Shown here piece after piece: positions 1 through 11,187 of a DNA stretch of 64,000 nt. A program made the translations under genes and the position numbers. Under the pieces are notes generated by a model. That model saw only the letters and a list, made by a program, of their open reading frames with translations. It was not told the origin of the DNA and did not search any database. Every line of letters starts with the position of its first letter. Positions within the stretch are counted from its first letter, which is position 1. Source of the DNA: Stropharia rugosoannulata (Eukaryota; Basidiomycota; Agaricomycetes; Agaricales; Strophariaceae); contig JANCIK010000011.1 in assembly GCA_028532985.1 (NCBI GenBank), forward strand, positions 1 to 64,000. The letters run 5' to 3'.

Positions 1-107
1 AACCCTAAACCCTAAACCCTAAACCCTAAACCCTAAACCCTAAACCCTAAACCCTAAACCCTAAACCCTAAACCCTAAACCCTAAACCCTAAACCCTAAA
101 CCCTAAA
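1..107. repeat. Telomere, CCCTAAA repeats (C-rich strand)
   Basis: After two leading bases there are 15 uninterrupted copies of the 7-bp unit CCCTAAA (positions 3-107), so the G-rich strand reads TTTAGGG towards the left. The C-rich strand runs 5'->3' into the sequence, which is the orientation expected for a left chromosome end. The unit has three A residues, i.e. the plant-type 7-mer rather than the 6-mer TTAGGG known from many fungi. Confidence 0.97.
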
Positions 108-151
108 TCCTTTGCAACTGGTCGATACCTCATACAGCTAAGTAAACGCCA

Positions 152-175
152 CCCTAAACCCTAAACCCTAAACCC
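152..175. repeat. Short internal telomeric block
   Basis: Three further CCCTAAA copies plus CCC lie 44 bp inside the terminal array, separated from it by unique sequence (108-151). This could be an old chromosome end healed by telomerase or a recombination remnant. Confidence 0.9.
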
Positions 176-1147
176 AAAGCCTGTCTGATAACGAGTAAGT
201 ATAGACTTTTGATGGATTGCACATAATGTTGACGTCCGGTGTTTCAAATGTTCAGCATGTATTCCCGTAAGCTTCCATCGGTATTCTATTCGGACAAGAC
301 AAACACCACCTATGTTTCCCAGTTCATGTTTTTTTTTATTGCTTTGTCTGACTGCCTGCAACAAGTATGTATCTTTTGTGTTATACTTCATAGGCTCGGC
401 GTGCTACACTGTGCGGTGCCAACCTCGACCGCGAGCATGGACGATAATGAATTATTCGCAGAAATATACGGGACAATGTGCGCTTCGAGACAAGTTTAAA
501 CAGATGTCAGGCGGTGATCCTTCTGCTGAAAGAGCCCAACCTGTGCTACCTAATGAAATCATTATCGCACCTCTTTGTGGTGGCATTTTCAGCTCAGTCC
601 ATCAACTCGCTCCAGCCTACATAGTATCGCCTGCAGGAACCTGCTCGCTATCCTGGACCTCGTATTCTTTTCAAGCGAAGCGCACTCCGTATCCACGAGC
701 GCCATCCCCACCATACCTTCTGTAACATCAGGGTGTTACGTACGTACACTGTATATTTCACTGCCAGACGACGAGAACCAGTCACCTCACTGGAGCGAAA
801 ACACAATGGCTGGTTGATTCTTTCCTGGGGGAAAACCTCGACGTCCGTTCACTTATAATGTTAGCCCTATGGCGACCCAAAACAACCTCCCATCGTCGAA
901 TGACATAATCGTACTAACTGACGGCTGACTTTCGTATAAATTCACATTGAAATTTTTTCAGCAGAGGAAAATGTTGCGTATAACATTCACAAACATAATA
1001 CATCTCTAGTAGAAACTTGCCATAATCCACTACTATCAAAATGAATATTAGAAAGAATAATATGTACAGAATAAAATATCTCTTCACCTCCGTTGTCCAT
1101 GCTTAACGGGGAAAGTCCGAACTAATGGGAACTTTTTTCCGTCATCG
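176..1147. other. Subtelomeric spacer, no gene seen
   Basis: About 1 kb between the telomere and the stop codon of the first gene. Open frames here are short, overlap on both strands and show no recognisable domain. No subtelomeric helicase gene is visible. Confidence 0.6.
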
Positions 1148-2399
1148 TCAGTCTATTGGAGGAACAGAGCAATTTGGAATTGGAGTTGACTCTGACGACG
1201 GTCCCCGGTTAAACTCCAAGTCGCTTATGGCATTTGTGGTGCGATTCCGATCAGAGTGCGGCGTAGCAAGTGCTACTTTGGCGACCATAATTGTCGGTGC
1301 AACTCCCTAGAACACAACAATAAGAAAAGAAATAATGAGTCATGATGTGTACACATACCGCAATTGTTGAAAAAAATGAGTATGTATATCCTTGCAAATT
1401 AAACAGTGTAGAAAATGAGGACGAAGTGAAGGGAATAATCCCCTCAATGGCATACAGGAGTGTGACCACCATATAGGCTGCGGCTGATTGCACAATGGTA
1501 TCTAAAATGGCTACAAATGGGCGCCGTTGGACTTGCTTTTTGATGCCTCGGGACACCGAGTAAATGCGGTATGCAATCAATGATGTTGTGAGTATAGTGG
1601 AACCAAGGGACGTAAACATTGCTGAAGCCGCAAGGCGGTCAAGCAGAACTGCTATGTTTGGTGGAGGGCTGATATTGTTCATACAGCTAATAATTATCAC
1701 TGAAAGATTTAATGCTAGATTTCGTATTAATATCTAGCCATAGACATACAGTATAAGCAAGACTTGCCTGTTTCTACCAAAAGAAAGAAAATAGGAATTA
1801 CGATAGAGTAAACAGACTCTCCCCAAACATTGTAACAGCGCCAGATCTGACGTCAATTAGTACTCGTAATCTAGTAACCAGAATTCCTCATACCAATAAT
1901 CCATCAGCAAGAGACAATGTAAACAGGGTACTAAAGTTGACCAACAAAGTATTCCACTGACTCCCTGCCTCAATGACCAGAAAGACTACGTCGATGGGCT
2001 GGCCAATTGTCCTCAGGTACTCCCCAAGACCTGTGATCCATCCTGACACTATCACTGAAGTATTGATAAGGTATAGCGCTGTTATTGTCGCAATTATTGC
2101 AATGTTTCCCTTTGATACACCCTTCCGTCTCCCTGGCTTATCCTTAGAATGGCTTTTCCAGTATACAGATGCGCATATAGACTCACAATAAATGTACACA
2201 GTGAATATGTAGATTATGGAATACATTCCTATACATTTGATTGAACAGTATGAGACTGGATATCCGGTCCTTGGAAGATGTGTAAATGACAAATCATACC
2301 GAATAACATCATGGATACATTTGAGTTATTGTAATCAGCGGCTGCAATACTATACATAGTCGAAGGTGGGGGAAGTCCAGAATGGGTTGAGGAAGACAT
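1148..2399 (-). CDS. 7TM orphan membrane protein (agaricomycete family), copy 1
   Basis: Multi-exon gene read right to left. The start is the ATG at 2397-2399 and the stop the TGA at 1148-1150. Splicing gives a protein with about seven hydrophobic segments. Family landmarks are IWRCYNVW after the third segment, the loop YRIYSVSR after the fifth, the motif APTIMVAK on leaving the last segment, and a soluble tail with ISDLEF. The same landmarks occur in the genes at 24763-26039 and 36813-38087, so this is a dispersed family of three. The topology resembles a receptor, but I know of no function for the family. I see no break. It lies 1.1 kb from the telomere. The exon joins are inferred by alignment with the other two copies. 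Confidence 0.78.
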
Positions 2400-3873
2400 A
2401 TTAGACAAAAAGGTTAAAAGAGCTCTACCTTTACGGGGAAGAAAGGTATACCAGGCCTCTTTTATACAATGATACTGTGCAACACGGTGCAACACCGAGT
2501 GCAAATCGAAGGGATAAACCCTATCATCTATTAACTGATAAGATGGTAAGCGCAACCAATTGGAGCATGACACAAGCCCCTACAGCCTCGTTTTATCCTA
2601 TGATGTCGGACGAATGAACAGGAGATTAAAAGGTGTCCATTTATTGAACACACATGGAAGTGAAGCTAAGATCACATTTGTCCACATGCTGGAAGACGTG
2701 CACCTGAAGCAAATACTATTTGCTATTCTTGGATAAGTGTAGCGCTCATTAACCGATCACGTCGCGATGAATGTCAGTGCCCATAAGAAACAGCCATATC
2801 CATTATATGGAGAACAAGAAGGCAGTGAGCTTCAGTGAGCCAGAACTGAAGCGTGATATGTATGCAACACAGGAAGCGTACTGCCTTCTGCTTGTATCAA
2901 TATTATTGTAAGAACGGGGCGCACGGCCTGCCTTACACAGCACGAGCAGTATAAATATAAACGTTGCAAATGATGCCGGGCTTGCAATACCCGCCCGGGT
3001 ATTGTTGGCTAAACGTAGTCAGAGTACAATTCGACCGCATTTCTATCTAGTATCTACTGATGCGAGAAATGTAGTTGAGCAGTGCAAGTAACACAAGATT
3101 ACAGGCACCGGCGTGCCGGGCGTGCCGCCACCTGGCTTAGTATTATTCTTTATGGATAAGTATTGTTAGACTCGCGAGCCAGTCCGCATGCGGTGCATGC
3201 ACCTGAGATGCCGAGCAGCAGATAAGTAGAACGTTTGCCCAAATACATGTAACATTTGCTCGGACCGCGTGGATTGTGCAAAATGCAGGAGCGGCTGGTC
3301 ACGAGCCTAGGATATTGTGCACACAATTACGGATTCGCTTTAACTTGACATTAACGTTCCTGAAAGAGTGTTGCAAGATACAGTTGTCTTTTACCCATCA
3401 TTACAGGTCTTATATGCTTATTGGTCTCCCTTGCATTCATGATGTATCTTTGACGCTCCGGGCTCCCTCGTAATGTATTTCTAGTGTAATTCATTTCCCT
3501 TTTAGCCCCCTTTCGCCTACCTACATTTTTTTCACTACCTAAACACAGATCACAGATCTTCTCACTTCACCGACGGTCTTCCGTGTTATTCACGCATCCT
3601 TAACGTCTGCCAAGGCAGGGCGTAAGCCATCCCATGTGGAAATAGCGCAACCATGCTCTCGCGTACATCGCGACCGAGACAGTGGCTGCGTGACGGAGGC
3701 AGAGAGTAAATCCTGCATTCAGGTTTGCGTATGATGATACCCCAAAGCCTGTGACGGAAATGCAGAGCTTGCGATAGAACAGAGAAATACATTACCAAAC
3801 CATCAATGTTCACGTCTCGACATGCAGGTGTGTCAGCAATGATTGTACTGTGTGTCCCAGGTGACACCCATGT
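2400..3873. other. Gene-poor stretch
   Basis: Upstream flank of the 7TM gene followed by AT-rich sequence up to the fold-back element. Frames here, including one of 93 codons on the minus strand at 3586-3867, have no domain or plausible splice partners. Nothing else was recognised. Confidence 0.5.
3866..3873. repeat. Target site duplication, left copy (ACCCATGT)
   Basis: The 8 bases ACCCATGT immediately left of the fold-back element are repeated exactly at 4894-4901. An 8-bp duplication is characteristic of hAT-type transposition. Confidence 0.9.
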
Positions 3874-4893
3874 ATGGCGTTCGTTTAGTACTTTTATTAA
3901 GTGTTATATATATATAACGGTGTACTATATATACATAGCCTATTTTACACGTTTTGCGTGACTTTGGGGTCAAATTCTTGTAGTTAATATATAGCGACAA
4001 TTTATGAGAGTGCGCTACAAACTGTACACTATGTTGACGCTACATTCAGCAAGCGCTATATTACATCGGCGTGGCGCTACTCTCTCGGTGAGTCAGCGCT
4101 ACATTCAAACTGGCGCTACATTCAAACTGGCGCTACATTGTAATTGTGCGCTACATACATGGGTCAGGCTAAAGCTAGCACCCTTTTGTAACCTATTAGA
4201 CTAAGTCTCACTGGCCGGCTTTCCTCGGCTTCAACTCCGCTTCAACTCCGCTTCGCTGTCCAGCCTGGCATGAGTATTCTTTATGAGATTCATGTGTAAT
4301 TAATTCAAGAAATCCCTTATCCTATTGTTGAGGATTGGACACTTCTAATACTTCTTACTCACTCTGACTGAAACCTTTGTATTATTAGATAGAAAAAATG
4401 TCAAAAACATCACGTAATCAGTAAGAAATGAATGCTTCTTTATGTTTCAAAGTACTTTGTACCTCACGCTGGTGTGGCAGAAAGGCCGAGGACAAGCCGA
4501 AACAAGGCCGAGTTGAGGCGGAGTTGAAGCCGAGTTAAAGCCGAGGCAAGCCGGCCAGTGAGACTTAGTCTAATAGGTTACAAAAGGGTGCTAGCTTCAG
4601 CCTGACCCATGTATGTAGCGCACAATTACAATGTAGCGCCAGTTTGAATGTAGCGCCAGTTTGAATGTAGCGCTGACTCACCGAGAGAGTAGCGCCACGC
4701 CGATGTAATATAGCGCTTGCTGAATGTAGCGTCAACATAGTGTACAGTTTGTAGCGCACTCTCATAAATTGTCGCTATATATTAACTACAAGAATTTGAC
4801 CCCAAAGTCACGCAAAACGTGTAAAATAGGCTATGTATATATAGTACACCGTTATATATATAACACTTAATAAAAGTACTAAACGAACGCCAT
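3874..4893. mobile_element. Fold-back (long inverted repeat) transposon, non-autonomous, hAT-like
   Basis: A 1,020-bp element starts ATGGCGTTCG and ends CGAACGCCAT. The two arms, roughly 3874-4223 and 4544-4893, are nearly perfect reverse complements. A 66-codon frame in each arm translates identically, and I noticed one silent mismatch (CTA/CTG). The inner ends of the arms diverge into short GC-rich imperfect repeats around a spacer of roughly 320 bp. Each arm holds about eight copies of a GCGCTAC motif, which look like subterminal transposase-binding repeats. There is no transposase frame, so movement would need a helper in trans. Near-identical arms and an exact 8-bp duplication point to recent insertion. 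It landed 35 bp beyond the stop codon of the FAR-17a-like gene. Confidence 0.9.
4008..4160. repeat. Clustered GCGCTACA motifs in the left arm
   Basis: About eight copies of GCGCTAC or close variants in 150 bp, several at 17-bp spacing with the filler ATTCAAACTG. The mirror cluster is at about 4610-4760. This resembles the subterminal repeats that hAT transposases bind; that role is inferred. Confidence 0.8.
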
Positions 4894-4901
4894 ACCCATG
4901 T
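4894..4901. repeat. Target site duplication, right copy (ACCCATGT)
   Basis: Exact copy of the 8 bases at 3866-3873, directly after the right terminal repeat. Confidence 0.9.
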
Positions 4902-4935
4902 GATTCCAGTCCAACGGCAAATGCAAACGCGTTGT

Positions 4936-6256
4936 CTACCTTCTGTCCACCCATCTTTGTCGGTACAGCATAGTGACCCGAACAGCAGCAAAAACGACAG
5001 CCTGAAGAAATGCAATTCCTACTATGTACGCGGCGAGTCGGCCGTGTTGGAGCTCAGGGTCGAGGAAGGGATATGCTGTGTAAAGTGCTGAGTACCATGG
5101 TTATAAGTCAAGAACAGAGAAAAAAGACACCCACGATACACTCCTAACATTGCGTGCGATATGTACGCCACTCCAAGGTAGAGAACGAGGAAAAACAGAG
5201 TTATTGGGAGAGCAGCCCAGGGCGGTGCCGGCGCATTGGAGAGCAACACATCTGCCAGAGCAAACACACTGTTCATTGCATGGATAGAAATGTTTGACCA
5301 TACTGGATCGATTTAGTCTATGTGCATGATATTGAGCGACGAAGAAGACTAACCGTTGAACGTACTTGAGAATGTCGACGCGTCGGATAAGAGCGACCAA
5401 AATACTATCGTCACCACAAGCGCTGTCCATTCAAACCGAATTCAAATGCATGAGAAAAAATAACCGTCCCTAGCAAATCCGAAAAGAGACTCACGGAAGC
5501 TGACAACTGTGGCATGCAAAACAACATGCAAAACTTGAAGTGCGCGTGGCCATCGCTGAAGTGGGTACCCCAGGTCAAGTCGTAAATGTCCAATGTGTTC
5601 CTCGCGCCCCCTAGTCTCTCCAAGAGAAAGTTCGTTGAATACCGTGCGCTCTACATCAGCCTTCTCCACTCCCCCCTCATTCATTGTCGTCCCGGCCTTC
5701 ACATTCCTATCCAACTGAGATGCTGATTCTGGCCGCAGCCCATATACGTTCCTCGCACGAAGGGCGTAACACAGCGTCTGCGTCCCAGACGCAAAGAAGT
5801 ATGCGCAGAGACCGATATAGGACAGGTATGTGAAGAACGAGAAATAGCTATTCAAAACGGTGGGCATCATCGTCAGTAGAAGGAGTAAGTTTAAAGCAAG
5901 GTGAGTGATCGTCGTTGCCATCGTCCCACCTGCATCTCCTTATCGCGCAACCTCAAGCTGGTAGCAGCTCACCTATTTGCATCTCTCGTAACCACCACCT
6001 GCCAGATCAGATTAACCAGCAAGGTCGTCGCTGCATACACTCCCACAAGTAGTCTGGCTCCAGCAAACAGAAGCGGTGGGCGGATGAAAGGAGAAGTCAC
6101 GTAGGCATAGGCGGAGTCGAAGATGCCGCTTTGGACCGTGTCTTCGGAGGTGTTCGCATCACCAAGTGTCATACTAGAGCTAGTATTAGGCGTAGAGCCG
6201 ATATCAGGAAGACAAGGAATGCTAAATCGAGCGTAAATCCTGCTGGAAAACGACAT
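4936..6256 (-). CDS. FAR-17a/AIG1-like integral membrane protein
   Basis: Multi-exon gene with start ATG at 6254-6256 and stop TAG at 4936-4938. Spliced landmarks are ANSYFSFFTYLSYIGLCAYF, YPLQRWPRALQVLHVV, NISIHAMNSVFAL, PPWAALPI, GVAYISHA and FLDPELQHGRLAAYI. They match, in order, the pattern I know from fungal proteins annotated as FAR-17a/AIG1-like. About six membrane segments are expected, probably in the ER membrane; animal members hydrolyse fatty-acid esters of hydroxy fatty acids. A downstream in-frame ATG at 6170-6172 would remove 28 residues before the first membrane segment. The first intron is identified by restoring ANS-YFSFFTY across the join. The fold-back element sits immediately 3'. 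The biochemical function in fungi is not established. Confidence 0.7.
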
Positions 6257-7819
6257 TAGATGGTGAGACCCGAGAACAGTACACCTACTCCAAGACTAAA
6301 GGCAAGTTGTGGCAATGGTGAAGCGGTGGGAGGTTGTTGGCTGGCCGTTAATATGGATAACTGGAGAAAGACAAGTCAGATAATTGTCGCGACCGTGATG
6401 AAGATGGACGTTGACATGAAAGTGGACATGGCCCGAAGAAGACGATAGTGAACTGATGCGCGCCTGACATCTGTGGGGTCTGACGTGGCAGATATGCAAC
6501 ATAAGGGCAGCCGTCGTACGGCCCATGACTTAAAAGGCATGAGTATGATTAATCGATGCTCCAAGTACATGATTGAGTACGAGTAACCTGGCAAAGGACG
6601 CATCAACGCGGCGTATACTTGTGTTGTCATCTGCGTGGGAAAATGCACTGGAAATACACGACCATGACCTCCTCGGAGCAGCTCCGAAACGGCTCTCGTA
6701 TTCTTTGTAGTACATGGGGTATTTCATCGGGAGAGAAATCGATACTCACTCTTTCAGTCTTGTGGGCCTTCCAGAAGGCGTCAAGAATCAGTACGTTCCT
6801 GCGTCGCTGGGTCCGTGTGTCGTCCTTTCAAGCTCTTCAGCGCAATTCGCACCCAACTTGCACCCGGCGAGTTAAGGGAAGTATGATTAGGGTCAGAAAA
6901 ACCAGAAGAAACGAAACAAGAAAAAGACGGGACGCAAAACCTCCCTGCCCCATACATATGTACTTCGGCGATCGCCATCACTCCAAATACATCGACCCCA
7001 TCATGTATCAGCTTTGTAGCTGTAGAGTCAGCTTCAATCGTAACACTGCGCGTCATGAAATTCATCTTTCCCTTGCACTACAAATGAATGGCACTGTTAC
7101 CATTCTCCCTTCTTTGTACTAGCATGTATAATTATAGGCACTTAGATACCTAATCAAGGCTATCGATTTTACATAAACTATCTTTAAAGCATCTGTGGTA
7201 TGCATATGAGCGCATCTGGTGGACAAAGTTCCATGTGCATGCAAGAGCCAGAGAGAAAAGAAAAAGGATTAGGAATATCCCGTGGCGCAAGTCTGGCTTC
7301 TGCACAACTTTTGCTTTTATGACTTGTGCGAGTAGGAAATAGGGTACCAAACGAGAGTCTCTGTAGTCATTTTTCCCAAAAGAATTCTCGAACGCAAGTG
7401 CGCATTGCATGGGTTGTATACCCAACAGGCACATCAGACGCAAGCCTTATTTGAATCATTTTATACGCCTTGAAGTACAAGTAGTGATTTTATCAGTTTC
7501 TATCGAGTCTACCTTCATACGAGTGCAATTGGTGAACATTATTCATCCAGCTATTCAGACTAACACAGTCTGATAAACCTTCACTTACGTGTCGCGGAAA
7601 GAATTAGAGGCGAGCACCTCAAGCCCCGTTTTTAGACTTCTGGTCTTATTATTCACGTCCTTGTTGTTGTCCCCTCACCTTCTCCGAGACTCGTTCGCTT
7701 CAAGCATACTCACGGTGGCTTATTCATCAGCAATGTAAGTACGCTCCTAAGTACCATCGTTCTCTCGTAACATATTTATTTAGCTATAGTGGGCGACACA
7801 ATGCGGATAGTCCGGGGAA
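6257..7819. other. Gap with a possible gene remnant on the minus strand (about 6560-7065)
   Basis: Most of this gap is blank. On the minus strand at about 7065-6560 there are coding-like pieces that do not join cleanly: a leader MNFMTRSVTIEADS, a membrane-like segment SRLFLVSFLLVFLTLIILP in another frame, and a piece ILDAFWKAHKTERVSIDF. I could not assemble them into one protein and recognise no family. It may be a decayed membrane-protein gene. Confidence 0.25.
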
Positions 7820-8867
7820 TTACCACGGAAGCCTGCTCCCGTCTACATGGATAAACTGACCCCCGTCATTATCGCGTGTAGAGTTGTCTATTAGCTTCAA
7901 CAACGATGAAGAGACGTCCGCCACGGACGGCCATGCGACTGGATTCCCCTTTAAGAGACCGCTCGTGTCTGCTTCTATGTTGCTTTTGACTAGATCAAGG
8001 ATACGCCTTATTATTTAACAGTATATTTGTTCTCTGGGAGGTACTTACGCATATCGGTGTCAACAGGCCCAGGAGACAGTGGGAAAGCAACTGTAATGAA
8101 ACGTTATAAGAAGAAAAGTGTATGGAAACAAATATACTCGCCAAGCCACTCGTTCTCAAAATGGATCTTCCTCGTAGCCCAGTTCAACGCAGCCTTGCTT
8201 GTTGCATAGCCAACTAGTCCGAAAGGCGCTTTAATGACATCACCGTCGATACATCCTCCCATACTGCTGATCACAGCGAAGCGTGGAGAAGCACTCTTCT
8301 TGAGAAGGTGGTAGATGGCTTTAAAGAGGACGATTGTCCCGACCACGTTAACCTGATACCCGGGATCACCCAATTGAATGTCGGCGTATCAGTTTTAATG
8401 AATATGATACATACGTTGTAGTGCTCCTGTAGCTCAGATACGGTGACCTCGTCCACCCTAGTATTGGAGTTTCCAATGCCTATAACAGATTAATATCTGT
8501 AGGTATCCTGACCCGGAATGGGCGAACAAAGACAGTACCTGCATTGGCAATGACGGTGTCGACACGCCCATGCCGTGCTTCGATTTCCTTCGCCAAAGCA
8601 GTATTTCCCAGCTCATCTGCCGAGACGTATTTCAATATGGCCACGCGTCCCGGGTAGGCAGAGCTGAGTTCATGTAAAGCATTCGCCCTCTCTGTGTCAC
8701 GAACGCCAGCGTAGACGAAGGCATCGTTACGGGTTTCGAGGATCCGCTTTACAAATCCGAGGCCTATAGGTAGCGTCAGAACGGAGAAGTAGTTTCTACA
8801 AATGTGTAGCGATACCTAGACCCCTGTTTGCCCCAGACACAAGGTATATAGTAGATGGAGCGGACAT
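7820..8867 (-). CDS. SDR-1, Nor-1/sniffer-like NAD(P)-dependent short-chain dehydrogenase
   Basis: First copy of the array. Start ATG 8865-8867, stop TAA 7820-7822, with introns at positions shared by the whole family: after GANRGLG, after NAG, before VNVVG, after ENEWLG and after DTDM. Cofactor motif SGANRGLG near residues 10-17, then VIANAG, a catalytic Ser region ISSMGG, the catalytic pair in YATSK, PGPVDTDM, and a C-terminal signature STRDNDGGQF ending in SRLPW. The family resembles norsolorinic acid ketoreductase and sniffer-type carbonyl reductases, so reduction of a carbonyl with NADPH in the cytosol is likely; the substrate is unknown. All catalytic residues are present. It stands about 9 kb from the rest of the array, on the telomere side of the core-gene island. 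Confidence 0.85.
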
Positions 8868-11187
8868 GGTAATTCACGGAAGTGGGCTTGAGGGGAAAAT
8901 GAACCGCGTTGGACGCACCAACAAAAGCTCCAGGTGCTTAAATAACTTCCTGAACACCTGTAAGAGACGATTTCTGTCAGCTTACAAAACGGATCTAAGA
9001 AAGGGGGAAAGACGCGTACCACCAGAGACGCGTACCAGCGGCATCGCAGTCTTCAGCGGCCAGCGCTCATAAGTATTGGTTTCTAGGTTTATTGGTCCGG
9101 AATGGGCGGATATATTCCGCAAGTGCATTGTAGGAGCTAATTGTGTGCTTAGCTAGGTTTAGCTGCCAGAATGGCCTACAATCAACGTACCAATGTGGAC
9201 CGTCGAACAGAAGATACTTGAAGCAACATTGATTGAGGATTCTACTCTAGATGTACTTGGATCGGTGGAAAGGGAACGAAGAGATCCAAAGCAGTTGCAT
9301 GAGGCAAGTCTCGAGAAAGGCCGTCCTTGGTTGGTCGTTGGGTGAGAGTTAGGATAAAGTTCAGATGCGACGGTTGCAACGAGGCGTGGTTTGCAAAACC
9401 GGCATCAGCGGCACGGCTTTCGCCGCTCTAAGCAACGCCTGGCTGAGCTTCGGCCGAGTTCTCTCATGTACTCGAGTGCATCAGGCTGCGAGACCACAAT
9501 TGAAGTAGTGGGGCACAAGAAAATAGAAATGAGCCGTGCGTGAGCGTTAATGAACGGATATTGCACATACACGACTCGGAGACGGATCTTTATGGGACCT
9601 ATACGGACCTGCAATGCACAGACGCGACAATACATGCATGGACCCATGAACCTTACACGAACGCACAAATTTGCCACAGACTCCTTATAGTCCCCACGCA
9701 TATGTAATACGTCCTCAGGTAGCCCGCGTCAGAGTTACTTCTCACTATCTATGTGTAGACACTGTAATATGCTGTATAAAATCTGTTTTCGGTGACATTC
9801 ACTCATGACAGTGTCTTGGTATAAGATTGGGTGCATTTTCAGCAAGCACAGTAGTAAATCTAGTCGTGGGGTGTCTCAGAAACAGCACAAGTGAACTTTC
9901 GAATATCCTTTTAGCCCTCCGCTTGCCCGTTTGATAATATCAATTACTTACCTGAAATGGACAAAATAAAGTTCCACTTCCCTGTAAGTACTGACACTGC
10001 GGTCGCGGGCAAGGTTGCGACTTAACAAACATGAATCGGAAATTGTGAAGGCATTTTATAAATAGGCGCGCATACTAGAAATAATAACAATAGCACCCGA
10101 TAGGAAAGCCTTCAACGCCAATATTGTCTTGTTCGCGGATATTGGCAAGTTGTAGATTTCAGATTCTACCCTGGAAGGTGATGAATGGGAAACAGCTATA
10201 GGATAGAGCATTCATATCTCTTCTTATATAGCGTTTGAATGGTACGCTTTAATTTTGTATATGGGGTAAGATACCGGTAGATCGACATCTCATGCTTGTG
10301 ATGGTTTGGTACTTTGGTATTTCCCAGGGAACCTGAGGCTTTTTCAATATGTGACCTGAAATACTCAGAGGAATGTTCTTTTATGTTTTCAGGTAAACTG
10401 AATGTCAAGAATTTGAGGTCTCCTGAGTACCTCAGACTCCTGCAGTGAATTGTACTTTATAAAATAAAACTAGTTAATGTACTCCAACTTAATACCATCC
10501 TGAACCTTCCTACCCAGGAAGTCTTCGAAGCCATGGTCTCATTTGTATGTCGCTAGCATTTTCCTCGTGATATTTGAGCTAGGCACATAATATATATAGG
10601 ATAGTTCTTGTTTCCGTCGCGTCGCCAGATCCATGCGCGTGTGAGGTTTGAACTTGATGAGGATAACAGAGTAGGGGACGCATATTAATATGTAGACAAT
10701 CGGGTTTATACTAGAAGTGTCGGGATGGCCTTCTACTTGAGTACAGGTACACAGTACCTAAGGCCAAAAACGGATGGCGAAACAGATGAATGAGGCAATT
10801 ATTAGGTTTATTTAGGCCTCTACAGTCCCTGCGAAAGTAGTAGCATCCGAAGCAATTCATCACATCAATAAAACAGCAGTTGTTGTTTAATAAAACATCG
10901 CAGCTATCTCAGCGATTTTCTCAGAAGACAATATACATCTCCTAAACAATAGCCGCAATAATTATCAGGCTCCCAGTGTGGCGCACTATGTGGTCATGAG
11001 AACTAATGAAATGTAAATAATAATAAAAGACTCAGATACAACATGATAGTGCATGATCCTCGTGTACGGTAAAGATACCACTATTCTGCATGCTAATAAT
11101 TGCGGCTCAGAAAATTAATTCTCAAATGACTATACAACAGACTACATGTTTATAGCTTATACAGCAGCGAGTCTGAGCCGCTGAGAA
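8868..11187. other. 2.3-kb gene-poor stretch
   Basis: A TATA-like TTAAATA lies near 8938-8944 on the promoter side of SDR-1. Beyond it I found no frame with a domain, no RNA gene and no clear repeat. The part from 9950 to 11160 is conspicuously AT-rich. Confidence 0.5.

Noticed and set aside
1..107. Plant DNA contamination suggested by the TTTAGGG-type telomere
   Set aside because: The neighbouring genes are fungal families with short fungal introns, and there is no sign of a junction beyond the usual telomere end.
4004..4765. Two identical 66-codon frames on opposite strands as a duplicated gene
   Set aside because: They lie in the mirror-image arms of the fold-back element and consist of the GCGCTAC repeats; no domain and no promoter.
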